Source of the DNA: an uncultured Prevotellaceae bacterium
Lineage (GTDB): Bacteria; Bacteroidota; Bacteroidia; Bacteroidales; UBA3663
Assembly (NCBI GenBank): GCA_900319235.1
Contig: ONNR01000015.1
Span: forward strand, 1 to 64,000
DNA length: 64,000 bases
Direction: 5' to 3'
Shown here: in pieces, positions 1 to 7,535 of the stretch
Numbering within the stretch: position 1 is the stretch's first letter
Layout: each line of letters begins with the position of its first letter
Notes under the pieces: generated by a model
Seen by the model: only the letters and a program-made list of their open reading frames with translations
What the model was told of the DNA's origin: nothing
Database searches by the model: none
Made by a program: the position numbers and the translations under genes

Positions 1-756
1 GGGATTGATGCCGCCTGCATTGTAGAACATCACGAAATTGGTGCCCAGGCTCTTGTCCTCGTCGAGATAGACCATCGACTTGTACTGAATGAGCTGCTCA
101 AACCACTGGCTGTCGGCATCGCGCTCGGAGATGATGGGGCGATTCAGCGTTTCCCATTCGTGCGCGGTTGTGATGTCGCCTTCGGTCCAAGCAAGACCGA
201 TGTGAAGCGGTCCGCGAACACCCTCATAACCAGTGCCAGCACCGCCAAGATAGGTCATCCAATGACGACGATTGTATTCCTGAAGGCGATACGTACCAGC
301 CCAGTTCCAATCGAGCAGCGACGGGAAACCTCCTCGCTGATTGGCATCCCAGCGCAAACTATCGATATATGGATCGGGATTGACATTGGTGGCTTCGTGA
401 TTGAGGTCCTCACCAATGAAGCTGAGCACGCGGCCCAGGGTCTCCCAATGCAATAGGTCCGGACTTTCGGCCAACCACGTCTCATAACCACGTCCATCCT
501 TGCCTCCCTGTCCATCATATACAACATAGGTCATATACCACTTGTCGCCCTCACGATAGACGGTTGGGCAATCGATCTTGTGCTTATTGTCAGTGGGTGC
601 AATGACCAAACCATACTTGAATGGTGTCAGACTGGCCTGGAAGACGGGCAGCATTTCTTCCTGCGTAACCACGTAGGAAGGAGTGGTGGCTGATTGGCTC
701 CAAGCTGTGGCGATGGAGGCCGAAAGGATAGATAGTGTCAGGAGAATATTTCTCAT
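1..756 (-). CDS. Secreted beta-propeller glycosidase-like protein (GH43-type), C-terminus cut by window edge
   Basis: The frame is open from an ATG at 754-756 to the window edge, giving the first 252 residues; the C-terminus lies outside. It begins with a signal peptide (MRNILLTLSILSASIATAWSQ). Patterns such as CPTVYREGDKWYMTY, ESPDLLHWE and HIGLAWTEGD are typical of five-bladed beta-propeller glycosidases of the GH43/GH32/GH130 group, where each blade carries an Asp/Trp-rich strand. The family cannot be fixed from this part because the central catalytic Asp and Glu cannot be assigned. It probably acts in the periplasm or at the cell surface on plant glycans. A 7-bp repeat array sits directly upstream. 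Confidence 0.62.
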   Translation of the reverse strand, partial: MRNILLTLSILSASIATAWSQSATTPSYVVTQEEMLPVFQASLTPFKYGLVIAPTDNKHKIDCPTVYREGDKWYMTYVVYDGQGGKDGRGYETWLAESPDLLHWETLGRVLSFIGEDLNHEATNVNPDPYIDSLRWDANQRGGFPSLLDWNWAGTYRLQEYNRRHWMTYLGGAGTGYEGVRGPLHIGLAWTEGDITTAHEWETLNRPIISERDADSQWFEQLIQYKSMVYLDEDKSLGTNFVMFYNAGGINP

Positions 757-763
757 TAATTCA

Positions 764-812
764 ATTAACAATTAATAATTAACAATTATCAATTAACAAA
801 TAACAATTAACA
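764..812. repeat. 7-bp tandem array, word ATTAACA (7 units)
   Basis: Seven back-to-back heptamers are seen: ATTAACA, ATTAATA, ATTAACA, ATTATCA, ATTAACA, AATAACA, ATTAACA. They fill the gap between the glycosidase start codon (756) and the yigZ stop codon (821). The same word recurs at four other gene borders in this window. Confidence 0.85.
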
Positions 813-820
813 ATTGTGTA

Positions 821-1420
821 CTATGCATCGATAATGGTGGCACCATAAAGGTCCTCGAAACGCTGGCGCATATGGGGCATCTGGCCACGACGAAGGCTGA
901 GGTGGAGACGACAAGAAAGTTGGAAATCCTGAGCGAGGACCGTCGCTCCCTCCTCCTTGACGATGCGCATCACATCGCCCATCAGCGGATATTCGAAAGC
1001 GACCTGCAGTTCTTCTTCGATAAGACGCTCCTCGATTTGTGCCACGGAGAGCGCTTCCTGGGCAGCTGTGCGATAAGCCTCGATGAGGCCGGACGTACCG
1101 AGCTTGATGCCTCCGAAATAACGCACGACGATGACCACCAGATTGGTAAGCTCGAACGAATTGATCTGACCGAGTATCGGTTTGCCCGCTGTTCCCGAAG
1201 GTTCTCCATCATCGTTCGACCGGAATTCCTTGCGCTCGGGTCCAATCATATAGGCCCAACAGCAATGGCGCGCATCGCAATACTCGTTGCGATAGAGCTT
1301 CACGATATCGAGCGCTTCCTGCGCAGAACTGCATGGCACGGCGAAGCTGAGGAACTTGCTCATCTTCTCCTTATACAGCCCTTCGCTGGTCTGCGTTATG
1401 GTCTTATAGGTATCGTCCAT
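821..1420 (-). CDS. yigZ: IMPACT/YigZ family protein
   Basis: 199 residues, the usual length for the YigZ (UPF0029/IMPACT) family. The N-terminal IMPACT domain is recognised from FLSFAVPCSSAQEA, the DARHCCWAYMIG stretch, the DDGEPSGTAGKPIL motif and VVRYFGGIKLGTSGL; a smaller C-terminal DUF1949-like ferredoxin-fold domain follows from about residue 135. The eukaryotic IMPACT relative regulates translation through Gcn1, but the bacterial role is unsettled. The ATG at 1418-1420 overlaps the 3' end of nadK by 17 bases, so the two genes are surely co-transcribed and perhaps translationally coupled. Confidence 0.9.
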   Translation of the reverse strand: MDDTYKTITQTSEGLYKEKMSKFLSFAVPCSSAQEALDIVKLYRNEYCDARHCCWAYMIGPERKEFRSNDDGEPSGTAGKPILGQINSFELTNLVVIVVRYFGGIKLGTSGLIEAYRTAAQEALSVAQIEERLIEEELQVAFEYPLMGDVMRIVKEEGATVLAQDFQLSCRLHLSLRRGQMPHMRQRFEDLYGATIIDA

Positions 1421-2201
1421 CGCGTCCCCACATGAGTTTGTTGCGCAACGTGTCGAAGAACGTACGATCGGGTCGGCGCACCACGCCCAACGTGTGTTCT
1501 GCTTTGACGAGCGTCAGACGCGACTGGGTAGTAAGGTGCACTGTCTGTCCATCGACGGAAACGAGGTAGATATTGTTGCGCGAATGAACCTCAATGTCGA
1601 TGGTGCAGCTGTCACGGATGACGAGCGGACGCGTAGTCAACGAATGAGGAGCAATCGGCACAATGACCCAACACTGAGACAATGGTTCGAGGATAGGTCC
1701 ACCAGCACTCATCGAATATGCCGTCGAACCCGTTGGCGTGGCGATGACAAGACCGTCGGCGTCGTACTGATTGAGGAAGGTGCCATCGATCCACACCGAA
1801 ACAGAAACCATCGACGACTGGTCACGCTTCAGGATGGATATCTCATTGAGGGCATACTTCTGATACTTCTGGATACAATTGTGAATATCCAGTTGCAGAA
1901 GCCGACGATGCTGTATCGTATATTTTTCCTCTACAAGTACTTCCCGCAACGCATCCTGCAGCTCATCGAGCGGCACGTCGGCAAGGAATCCAAGATGTCC
2001 GGCATTGATACCAAGGATGGGAATATTCAGTTCGCCAACGCGAGCAGCAGTGCGCAGGAACGTGCCATCGCCTCCTATGCTAAGCGCCATGTCGGACTCC
2101 TCGGGTTCAGCGATTTCTACATTCGACAACTGACCTATCAGCTGCCGCACCTGCTCCACCACCTCGGGGCGCGTATTATTTCCGAATAAACAGACTTTCA
2201 A
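1404..2201 (-). CDS. nadK: NAD kinase, TTG start, short N-terminus
   Basis: ATP-dependent NAD kinase making NADP in the cytoplasm. The GGDG motif (SIGGDGTFLRTAARV, residues 43-46) and the substrate-binding DGLVIATPTGSTAYSMSAGG motif are both present, as is NAGHLGFLAD. The only start that keeps the first beta strand (KVCLFGNN) is a TTG at 2199-2201; the codon before it is a stop (TAA), and the next ATG would remove that strand. The TTG is part of a 7-bp repeat array lying upstream. GGDG is normally about 60-70 residues from the start in this family, so about 20 or more residues are missing between the first strand and GGDG. Confidence 0.93.
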   Translation of the reverse strand: MKVCLFGNNTRPEVVEQVRQLIGQLSNVEIAEPEESDMALSIGGDGTFLRTAARVGELNIPILGINAGHLGFLADVPLDELQDALREVLVEEKYTIQHRRLLQLDIHNCIQKYQKYALNEISILKRDQSSMVSVSVWIDGTFLNQYDADGLVIATPTGSTAYSMSAGGPILEPLSQCWVIVPIAPHSLTTRPLVIRDSCTIDIEVHSRNNIYLVSVDGQTVHLTTQSRLTLVKAEHTLGVVRRPDRTFFDTLRNKLMWGRDGRYL

Positions 2202-2228
2202 TTAACAATTAACAATTAATGATTAACA
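2201..2228. repeat. 7-bp tandem array, word ATTAACA (4 units) touching the nadK start codon
   Basis: Units ATTAACA, ATTAACA, ATTAATG, ATTAACA run without a break from the first base of the nadK TTG start to five bases before the uridine phosphorylase stop codon (2233-2235). It is the entire intergenic spacer. Confidence 0.85.
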
Positions 2229-2232
2229 ATCG

Positions 2233-3096
2233 CTATATGCGCTCGAGCACCTTGATGATGAGGTTGGGCATGGTCACCTTGTAATCGACGTTGGCGGCGT
2301 GAGCCACACGATTGGCGACAACATGGCAAACGGTGACGGCCTTGTGGCCAAGCATGCGTGCAAAGCCTGCAAGGGCAGCCGACTCCATCTCATAGTTGGT
2401 GATGCGATAACCCTTGTAATCGAATTCCTCGATGCGCTTGTTGATGAGCGGAGAGGCAATAGGAAGGCGCAGTATGCGTCCCTGTGGGCCATAGAATCCG
2501 ACTGCCGAAATGGTGACACCTGCTACCATATCATCGCCGGCAATGCGGGCTGCGAGATCCTCATCGGCATGTACCACATAGGGATCGGCAGCTTTCTTCG
2601 GATAACCGATAAACGAGGTAAGCTCGCGCTCGAAATCGAGGTCGGCCACTTTGTCGCGATCGGCATACCAGTTGAGGACGCCGTCGAAGCCGATACTGAT
2701 GTTCGAAACAATGTTGGTGCCACAGGGCAGATAGGGCTGCAAGCCTCCACAAGTGCCGATACGCACCAGTTCGAGCGTATGATGCTCGGGACGAATCTCA
2801 CGGGTCTCGAAGTCGATGTTCTTGAGGGCATCGAGCTCGTTCATCACAATATCAATATTATCGGGGCCGATGCCATGGCTTATGGCCGTGATGCGCTTGC
2901 CCTTATAGGTACCTGTGATGGTATGGAATTCGCGGGAAGAGATTTCGCACTCCCTGCTATCGAAGTAGGAGGCAATCAGGTCAACACGTCCTGGGTCACC
3001 ACACATGATGACCTTGTCGGCCAACTGGTCGGGACGAACATGCAGATGGAAACAGCTGCCATCCGCATTGATTATTAGTTCACTGGTTTCAATCAT
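2233..3096 (-). CDS. udp: Uridine phosphorylase-type nucleoside phosphorylase
   Basis: 287 residues of the PNP_UDP_1 family, which splits uridine (or a related nucleoside) with phosphate into base and ribose-1-phosphate for pyrimidine salvage. Seen: the N-terminal phosphate-binding stretch MCGDPGRVDLIASYF, the SHGIGPDNIDIVMNEL segment, the RIGTCGGL signature and NYEMESAALAGFARM, which contains the Glu-Met-Glu that contacts ribose. The two-track N-terminus and length fit the uridine phosphorylase branch better than purine phosphorylase, but the exact substrate is inferred. ATG at 3094-3096. The gene precedes nadK on the same strand with only a repeat array between. Confidence 0.88.
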   Translation of the reverse strand: MIETSELIINADGSCFHLHVRPDQLADKVIMCGDPGRVDLIASYFDSRECEISSREFHTITGTYKGKRITAISHGIGPDNIDIVMNELDALKNIDFETREIRPEHHTLELVRIGTCGGLQPYLPCGTNIVSNISIGFDGVLNWYADRDKVADLDFERELTSFIGYPKKAADPYVVHADEDLAARIAGDDMVAGVTISAVGFYGPQGRILRLPIASPLINKRIEEFDYKGYRITNYEMESAALAGFARMLGHKAVTVCHVVANRVAHAANVDYKVTMPNLIIKVLERI

Positions 3097-3153
3097 AATT
3101 TTAAGGGTAGTTAAAAAGGTATTAATAGTTTTTTAAGGATAGTAATCAAGAAA

Positions 3154-4419
3154 TCACTGCTCAAGTCGACGATATCGAAGCACCGCTTCATTCAACTGAG
3201 CATAAAGGGTGAAGAGCGATTGCTCGGCACGTTCAATTCTTGGGCCTAATGCTTTCTTGCCTGCGGCTGAAGCCTTGGCATATTCCGAACGAAGGGTAGC
3301 AAGGTCAGTCTCCTTTTCTGCTATCATCTGCTCCACGGCCACACTCCTCTGGTAAGCCTTGAGGGCATCTGAATTGCGGAACTGATCTTCGCTGGTATAG
3401 ACTTTGTCATCGTTGATGACGATGTGCAATCTGGTATCCTCCACGATCTCCTGAGGAGCCTCTTTCAGTTCGGCAATGAGCGAGGCATAGCCTCCTTCTT
3501 CGCGCCAAGTCTCGGCGATATTGTCGATTCGGGCGCGACTTGGAGTAGGCTCGTCGAGATAGACTGGGTCTTCGTCAAGGATGAAAAGATAAATCGTCAC
3601 ACTGTCGGCCGGTGCATTGCGATTGGTAGCCCACCATCCCACCTGATGTGTCTCGTCGATGGCCATCATATAGTCATCGTAGGGCGAATTGAACGGCATA
3701 CCCAAACGCTCAGGATCGTAATAAGCATTTACTTCGGCATTGAAGGTGGTGCGGTAGATATCGAAACCTCCCATACCTGGAATGCTGTCGGAAGCGAAGT
3801 AGAGTGTCTCGCCATCGGAGCGAAGGAAGGGGTTGATGATCGAAAATCGTTCGGAGCCAATGCCATTGATCGGATGACGCTCGTCCCACTGTCCCTGGAA
3901 CCTGTGACGATCCTCAAGACCGGAACCCGTGCTGAAGATCTGATAATCGGCTGCAAGATTCTCGAAATAAGGTTCCCCTTCGTCACTCTGAATACGCCCG
4001 GACTCAGCTCCCAAGCGATAAAAGGTAAAGAAATCTTCCTTGGAAGCCAGCAGACTATCAATGATGACCACATCCTGACAATGATCGTAGGCACGCTGGC
4101 CAATCTGCAGGACAGTCATCAGACTGTCGGCACGAGTGAGCCATTCGTCAGAAGACAGGGCAGGCAAATAACTCTCAAGCGCTTCGACAGCTCCATCAAA
4201 ATCATATAGATGTTGTCTGACAATGGCCAGATACCACAATGCTCCCGATCGTGGATTCTGCTTGACAGCCTTCTCTAGAAATGGCTTGGCCTCGAGGTAT
4301 CTTCCCAACTGGCACAATCGCTTACCCTCGGCCTTGTTATCGACGCGTGGTGCAGCCTGCGCCAGAGGGAAGGCCGACAAAAACAGGATAAAAAATAAAA
4401 AATGTATGTATTTTTTCAT
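3154..4419 (-). CDS. Secreted TPR and PD40 beta-propeller protein, no OmpA domain
   Basis: From the ATG at 4417-4419 the protein is 421 residues, starting MKKYIHFLFFILFLSAFPLAQA, a clear signal peptide. An in-frame ATG at 4443 adds eight residues but would spoil the charged N-terminus. TPR-like helices (about residues 25-115, ending with a helical pair) are followed by WD40-like PD40 repeats (LYFASDSIPGMGGFDIY, near residue 220) and a C-terminal coiled coil (about 350-415). The order resembles PorE/PorW-type proteins of the Bacteroidetes type IX secretion system, but no OmpA-like peptidoglycan-binding domain is present, so a role in that system is not shown. Confidence 0.75.
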   Translation of the reverse strand: MKKYIHFLFFILFLSAFPLAQAAPRVDNKAEGKRLCQLGRYLEAKPFLEKAVKQNPRSGALWYLAIVRQHLYDFDGAVEALESYLPALSSDEWLTRADSLMTVLQIGQRAYDHCQDVVIIDSLLASKEDFFTFYRLGAESGRIQSDEGEPYFENLAADYQIFSTGSGLEDRHRFQGQWDERHPINGIGSERFSIINPFLRSDGETLYFASDSIPGMGGFDIYRTTFNAEVNAYYDPERLGMPFNSPYDDYMMAIDETHQVGWWATNRNAPADSVTIYLFILDEDPVYLDEPTPSRARIDNIAETWREEGGYASLIAELKEAPQEIVEDTRLHIVINDDKVYTSEDQFRNSDALKAYQRSVAVEQMIAEKETDLATLRSEYAKASAAGKKALGPRIERAEQSLFTLYAQLNEAVLRYRRLEQ

Positions 4420-4460
4420 CGATGTCTGCATTTTAGACTGCAAAAATAACTACTTTTTCG

Positions 4461-4468
4461 CAAAAATA
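4461..4468 (-). promoter_or_regulatory. Bacteroidetes -7 element (TATTTTTG), minus strand
   Basis: On the minus strand this reads TATTTTTG, matching TAnnTTTG, about 40 bases upstream of the 4419 start. A second copy lies at 4441-4448. No TTTG at the usual 19-21 base spacing was found for either, so the choice between them is open. If the 4441 copy is used, only the 4419 start could be translated. Confidence 0.4.
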
Positions 4469-4543
4469 CTACTTTTCAGTAAAGAATTTCGCTATTTTAC
4501 CTTTTTTTTTGTAAAAAAAGAGCAATTTGTGCAAAAAACTGAG

Positions 4544-4551
4544 TATCTTTG
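4544..4551 (+). promoter_or_regulatory. Bacteroidetes -7 element (TATCTTTG) before the mannosyltransferase operon
   Basis: A perfect TAnnTTTG lies 52 bases before the ATG at 4603. A TTTG is found at 4526-4529, only 14 bases upstream, so the -33 part is poor. The position shows that an in-frame ATG at 4549 cannot be the start, since it overlaps the promoter. Confidence 0.6.
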
Positions 4552-4602
4552 CACCAAATTTCGTTTATTTTCTGGCAAAGCCAGCCTACTAATCCTCAGA
4601 TT

Positions 4603-5352
4603 ATGTCACAAAACGAGTCTGGACGTTGTCTTGTCATCATTCCAACGTACAACGAAAAGGAAAATATTGAAAATATCGTTCGCTATGTATTCAAGCTTAG
4701 CGAACCATTCCACATATTGGTCATCGACGATGGTTCGCCCGATGGCACTGCCGCTATTGTCAAAACATTGCAAACCGAGTTCCCTGAACGACTGTTTATG
4801 ATCGAACGTGAAGGAAAAATGGGACTCGGCACTGCTTATCTCACTGGCTTCCGCTGGAGCCTGGAGCATAACTACGACTATACCTTCGAGATGGATGCCG
4901 ACTTCAGCCACAATCCCGACGATCTGCTGCGCCTGCTGGCCGCCTGCCGGGATGAAGGTGCCGACATGTCGATCGGGTCGCGTTATGTAAGCGGCGTGAA
5001 TGTGGTAAACTGGCCCATGGACCGTGTGCTGATGTCGTATTTTGCATCGAAGTATGTGCGCATCATCACAGGTATGGATATTCACGACACCACAGCGGGC
5101 TTCGTCTGCTACAAGCGTCGCCTGCTTGAAAAGATGGAACTCGACAAGATCCGTTTCCGTGGTTATGCTTTCCAGATCGAGATGAAGTTCACAGCCATGA
5201 AGATGGGTGCCAAGATCATCGAAGTGCCGATCATCTTCACCAACCGCGTGCTGGGCACCTCGAAGATGTCGGGAGGAATCTTCTCGGAAGCAGTTTTCGG
5301 TGTCATAAAACTCAAGGTCAGCTCATGGACGAGAATCTATCCAAAGTTATAA
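4603..5352 (+). CDS. Polyprenol-phosphate mannosyltransferase (DPM1-like GT2)
   Basis: 249 residues from ATG 4603 (MSQNESGRCLVIIPTYNEKEN). It transfers mannose, or another sugar, from a nucleotide sugar to a polyprenyl phosphate on the inner face of the cytoplasmic membrane. Family 2 glycosyltransferase marks are visible: IPTYNEKENI, VIDDGSPDGTA, MDADFSHNP (the metal-binding DxD-like motif) and GSRYVSGV. There is no C-terminal membrane domain, as in the short soluble DPM1 class. The next gene, pyrC, starts 27 bases before this one ends; the same mannosyltransferase-pyrC pairing is known in other Bacteroidales. Confidence 0.87.
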   Translation: MSQNESGRCLVIIPTYNEKENIENIVRYVFKLSEPFHILVIDDGSPDGTAAIVKTLQTEFPERLFMIEREGKMGLGTAYLTGFRWSLEHNYDYTFEMDADFSHNPDDLLRLLAACRDEGADMSIGSRYVSGVNVVNWPMDRVLMSYFASKYVRIITGMDIHDTTAGFVCYKRRLLEKMELDKIRFRGYAFQIEMKFTAMKMGAKIIEVPIIFTNRVLGTSKMSGGIFSEAVFGVIKLKVSSWTRIYPKL

Positions 5353-6611
5353 GCGACGTCAACATCTTCACCGAGGGACATCTGGTGCACGGCAATCTGG
5401 TCGTTGGAGCAGATGGACGCATCGCAGAAATTCAGCAGACACCTTGCACAAAGGAATCCACGTGCTGGCTCCTTCCCGGCGTCATCGATGCGCACGTCCA
5501 CTTCCGTGAACCGGGATTGACACAGAAAGCTGACATCGCAAGCGAAAGCCGGGCGGCAGCAGCGGGCGGCGTGACCTATGTGCTCGATATGCCCAATGTC
5601 AAGCCCACCACCACCACTCCCGAGGCGCTCGCTGAGAAGCATCGTCTCTTCAAAGAGAAATGCTTGGTCAATTACGGTCTGTGGTACGGTATCACTGTCA
5701 ACAATATCGACGAGGCACTTGCCCTCTACGGCCAGCCCGACTCGCCACATCGTGACGAGATTTGCGGATTCAAGGTCTTCCTCGGATCCTCGACCGGAGG
5801 TATGCTGATGAACGACCAGCAGAAACTGCGCCAACTCTTTGCCGGCACGCAGCGTGTCGTCGGCATCCATTCGGAGAGCGAAGACATCATCCGCCAAAAT
5901 GCCGACCATTATCGAGAGATGTTTGCCGGGCAGGAAGTACCCGTTGAGTATCATCCCAAGATCCGCAGCAACGAAGCATGTATGGCGACTACACGCATGG
6001 CCGTCGCTCTTGCCAAGGAGACGGGCGCACAACTACACGTCTGCCACATCACCACTGCCGACGAACTCCAGCTGATGGGCGAGACACCAAACATCACTGG
6101 CGAAGTTTGCGTATCCCATCTATGGTTCTGCGACGAGGATTATCAGCGACTGGGCACACGCATCAAGTGCAATCCAGCCATCAAGACTGTCCAGGACCGC
6201 GAAGCCCTTCGCCGAGGGTTGACCGACGGACGCATCTTCAGCATCGCCACCGACCATGCCCCACATCTCATGAGCGACAAGCAGGGAGGAGCATTGCGTG
6301 CTGCCAGCGGCATGCCAAGCATACAATTCAGTCTGTTGGCCATACTCGAACTGTGCAAGCAAGGCGTGTTACCTTTGAACAAGGTTGTGGAACTGATGAG
6401 CCAGCATCCCGCTGAGCGTTTCGGCCTTGCTGGTCGCGGAGAGATTCGTGTAGGCAACTACGCCGACCTCGTCCTCGTCGATCCGAATGCTACGACCACT
6501 GTCAGCAAAGAGAACATCCTGAGCAAATGCGGATGGAGTCCATTCGAGGGAACCACTTTCAGCCACCGCATCCTTGCCACCTGGGTCAACGGGAAAAAGG
6601 TTAATTATTAA
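5325..6611 (+). CDS. pyrC: Dihydroorotase, class I
   Basis: 428 residues. It catalyses ring closure of carbamoyl aspartate to dihydroorotate in pyrimidine synthesis. Metal ligands are seen in PGVIDAHVHFREPG (HxH), the carbamylated Lys in GFKVFLGSSTGG, the His residues in GIHSESED and HVCHITTADE, and the Asp in SIATDHAPH. All marks of an active class I enzyme are present, so this is not an inactive paralogue. It overlaps the mannosyltransferase by 28 bases. Its last codons and its TAA stop lie inside a short 7-bp repeat stretch. Confidence 0.95.
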   Translation: MDENLSKVISDVNIFTEGHLVHGNLVVGADGRIAEIQQTPCTKESTCWLLPGVIDAHVHFREPGLTQKADIASESRAAAAGGVTYVLDMPNVKPTTTTPEALAEKHRLFKEKCLVNYGLWYGITVNNIDEALALYGQPDSPHRDEICGFKVFLGSSTGGMLMNDQQKLRQLFAGTQRVVGIHSESEDIIRQNADHYREMFAGQEVPVEYHPKIRSNEACMATTRMAVALAKETGAQLHVCHITTADELQLMGETPNITGEVCVSHLWFCDEDYQRLGTRIKCNPAIKTVQDREALRRGLTDGRIFSIATDHAPHLMSDKQGGALRAASGMPSIQFSLLAILELCKQGVLPLNKVVELMSQHPAERFGLAGRGEIRVGNYADLVLVDPNATTTVSKENILSKCGWSPFEGTTFSHRILATWVNGKKVNY

Positions 6612-6618
6612 TTGTTAA
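6599..6618. repeat. Short 7-bp repeat stretch spanning the pyrC stop codon
   Basis: Words TTATTAA (6605-6611) and TTGTTAA (6612-6618), preceded by GGTTAA, match the reverse complement of the ATTAACA family. The pyrC stop codon TAA (6609-6611) is the end of the first unit, and the following gene starts seven bases after the last. Confidence 0.6.
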
Positions 6619-6624
6619 TTGACT

Positions 6625-7455
6625 ATGGCATACGAAGCAAGACTAATCAATGTCGAGGAGGCTATCAAGCAAAAGGCCCCCAAGCAATATCCCAAGATAC
6701 CGAGGTGGCTGTTCAAGTTCACCGCCTGGCTCATCTGTCAGAAGGAGATGAACGAAACCATCACCGCCCTGAAGGACAAGGAGGGTGTAGATTTCGCAGA
6801 AGGCATGTGCAAGCGCCTCAACGTGAAGTACAATCTCCATGGTATGGAGAATATCCCGGAAGAGGGACGTTTCGTATTTGTCAGCAACCATCCGCTTGGC
6901 GCTTTCGACGGCATCTCCTACATCAATGTCCTCGGTCACAAGTTCCCCAAGTTCAAGGTCATCGTCAACGACCTGCTGATGTATATCGTAGGATTGCAAC
7001 CCGTCTTCCTTCCGGTCAATACCTTAGGTCGTCAGAAACGCGAGGATATGGAAGCCATCGACAAGGCATACAATGACCCCGAAATGCAGCTGCTGAACTT
7101 CCCTGCAGGCTTCTGCAGCCGATACATCGATGGCAAGATACAGGATGTGGAGTGGAAGAAGTCGGTCATCACCCAAGCTGTGGAAAGCCAGCGCGACATC
7201 ATCCCCATGCACTTCGAGGGACGCAATTCCTTCACCTTCTACTTCGTGGAATGGTTGCGACGCAAATTGGGAATGAAGTTCAACATCGGCCTCATCCTTT
7301 TGCCCTGGCAGATGATGAAGACTGCCAAGAACAAGACTTTCACCATCACCGTAGGCAAGCCCATACCCTGGCAAACCTTCACCGACAAGTCCAAGAGCCC
7401 GACAGAATGGGCACAATGGCTGCGTGAACAAAGTTACTTATTAGCGAAAAAATAA
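6625..7455 (+). CDS. glsA: Glycine-lipid O-acyltransferase GlsA-like (PlsC family)
   Basis: 276 residues from ATG 6625. The acyltransferase motif HxxxxD is seen in SNHPLGAFDG (near residue 93), followed by a motif-III-like NFPAGFCSR. Known: in Bacteroides thetaiotaomicron a PlsC-type enzyme (GlsA) adds the ester-linked fatty acid to N-acyl-glycine, made by the GNAT-type enzyme GlsB, producing glycine and serine-glycine lipids. The neighbour at 7536 is exactly such a GNAT, so the pair is called as glsA-glsB. An ornithine-lipid role (OlsA) is the alternative, as the families are related. Likely at the inner membrane face. Confidence 0.8.
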   Translation: MAYEARLINVEEAIKQKAPKQYPKIPRWLFKFTAWLICQKEMNETITALKDKEGVDFAEGMCKRLNVKYNLHGMENIPEEGRFVFVSNHPLGAFDGISYINVLGHKFPKFKVIVNDLLMYIVGLQPVFLPVNTLGRQKREDMEAIDKAYNDPEMQLLNFPAGFCSRYIDGKIQDVEWKKSVITQAVESQRDIIPMHFEGRNSFTFYFVEWLRRKLGMKFNIGLILLPWQMMKTAKNKTFTITVGKPIPWQTFTDKSKSPTEWAQWLREQSYLLAKK

Positions 7456-7457
7456 AG

Positions 7458-7529
7458 ACTCCGAGTACTCTGAATATTCCGATTACTCTGATTACTCCGA
7501 AAATTCCGAGAATTCCGACAACTCATAAT
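7458..7529. repeat. 9-bp tandem array, word ACTCCGANN (8 units)
   Basis: Eight exact 9-base units run ACTCCGAGT, ACTCTGAAT, ATTCCGATT, ACTCTGATT, ACTCCGAAA, ATTCCGAGA, ATTCCGACA, ACTCATAAT. They begin three bases after the glsA stop codon and end six bases before the glsB start, filling the gap inside the operon. Confidence 0.9.
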
Positions 7530-7535
7530 TATCTT

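Noticed and set aside
3154..4419. PorE/PorW type IX secretion component
   Set aside because: TPR and PD40 are present, but the OmpA-like domain is missing and no other type IX gene is nearby.
4549..4602. Earlier start of the mannosyltransferase at 4549
   Set aside because: The ATG overlaps the TATCTTTG promoter element, so it could not be in the transcript.
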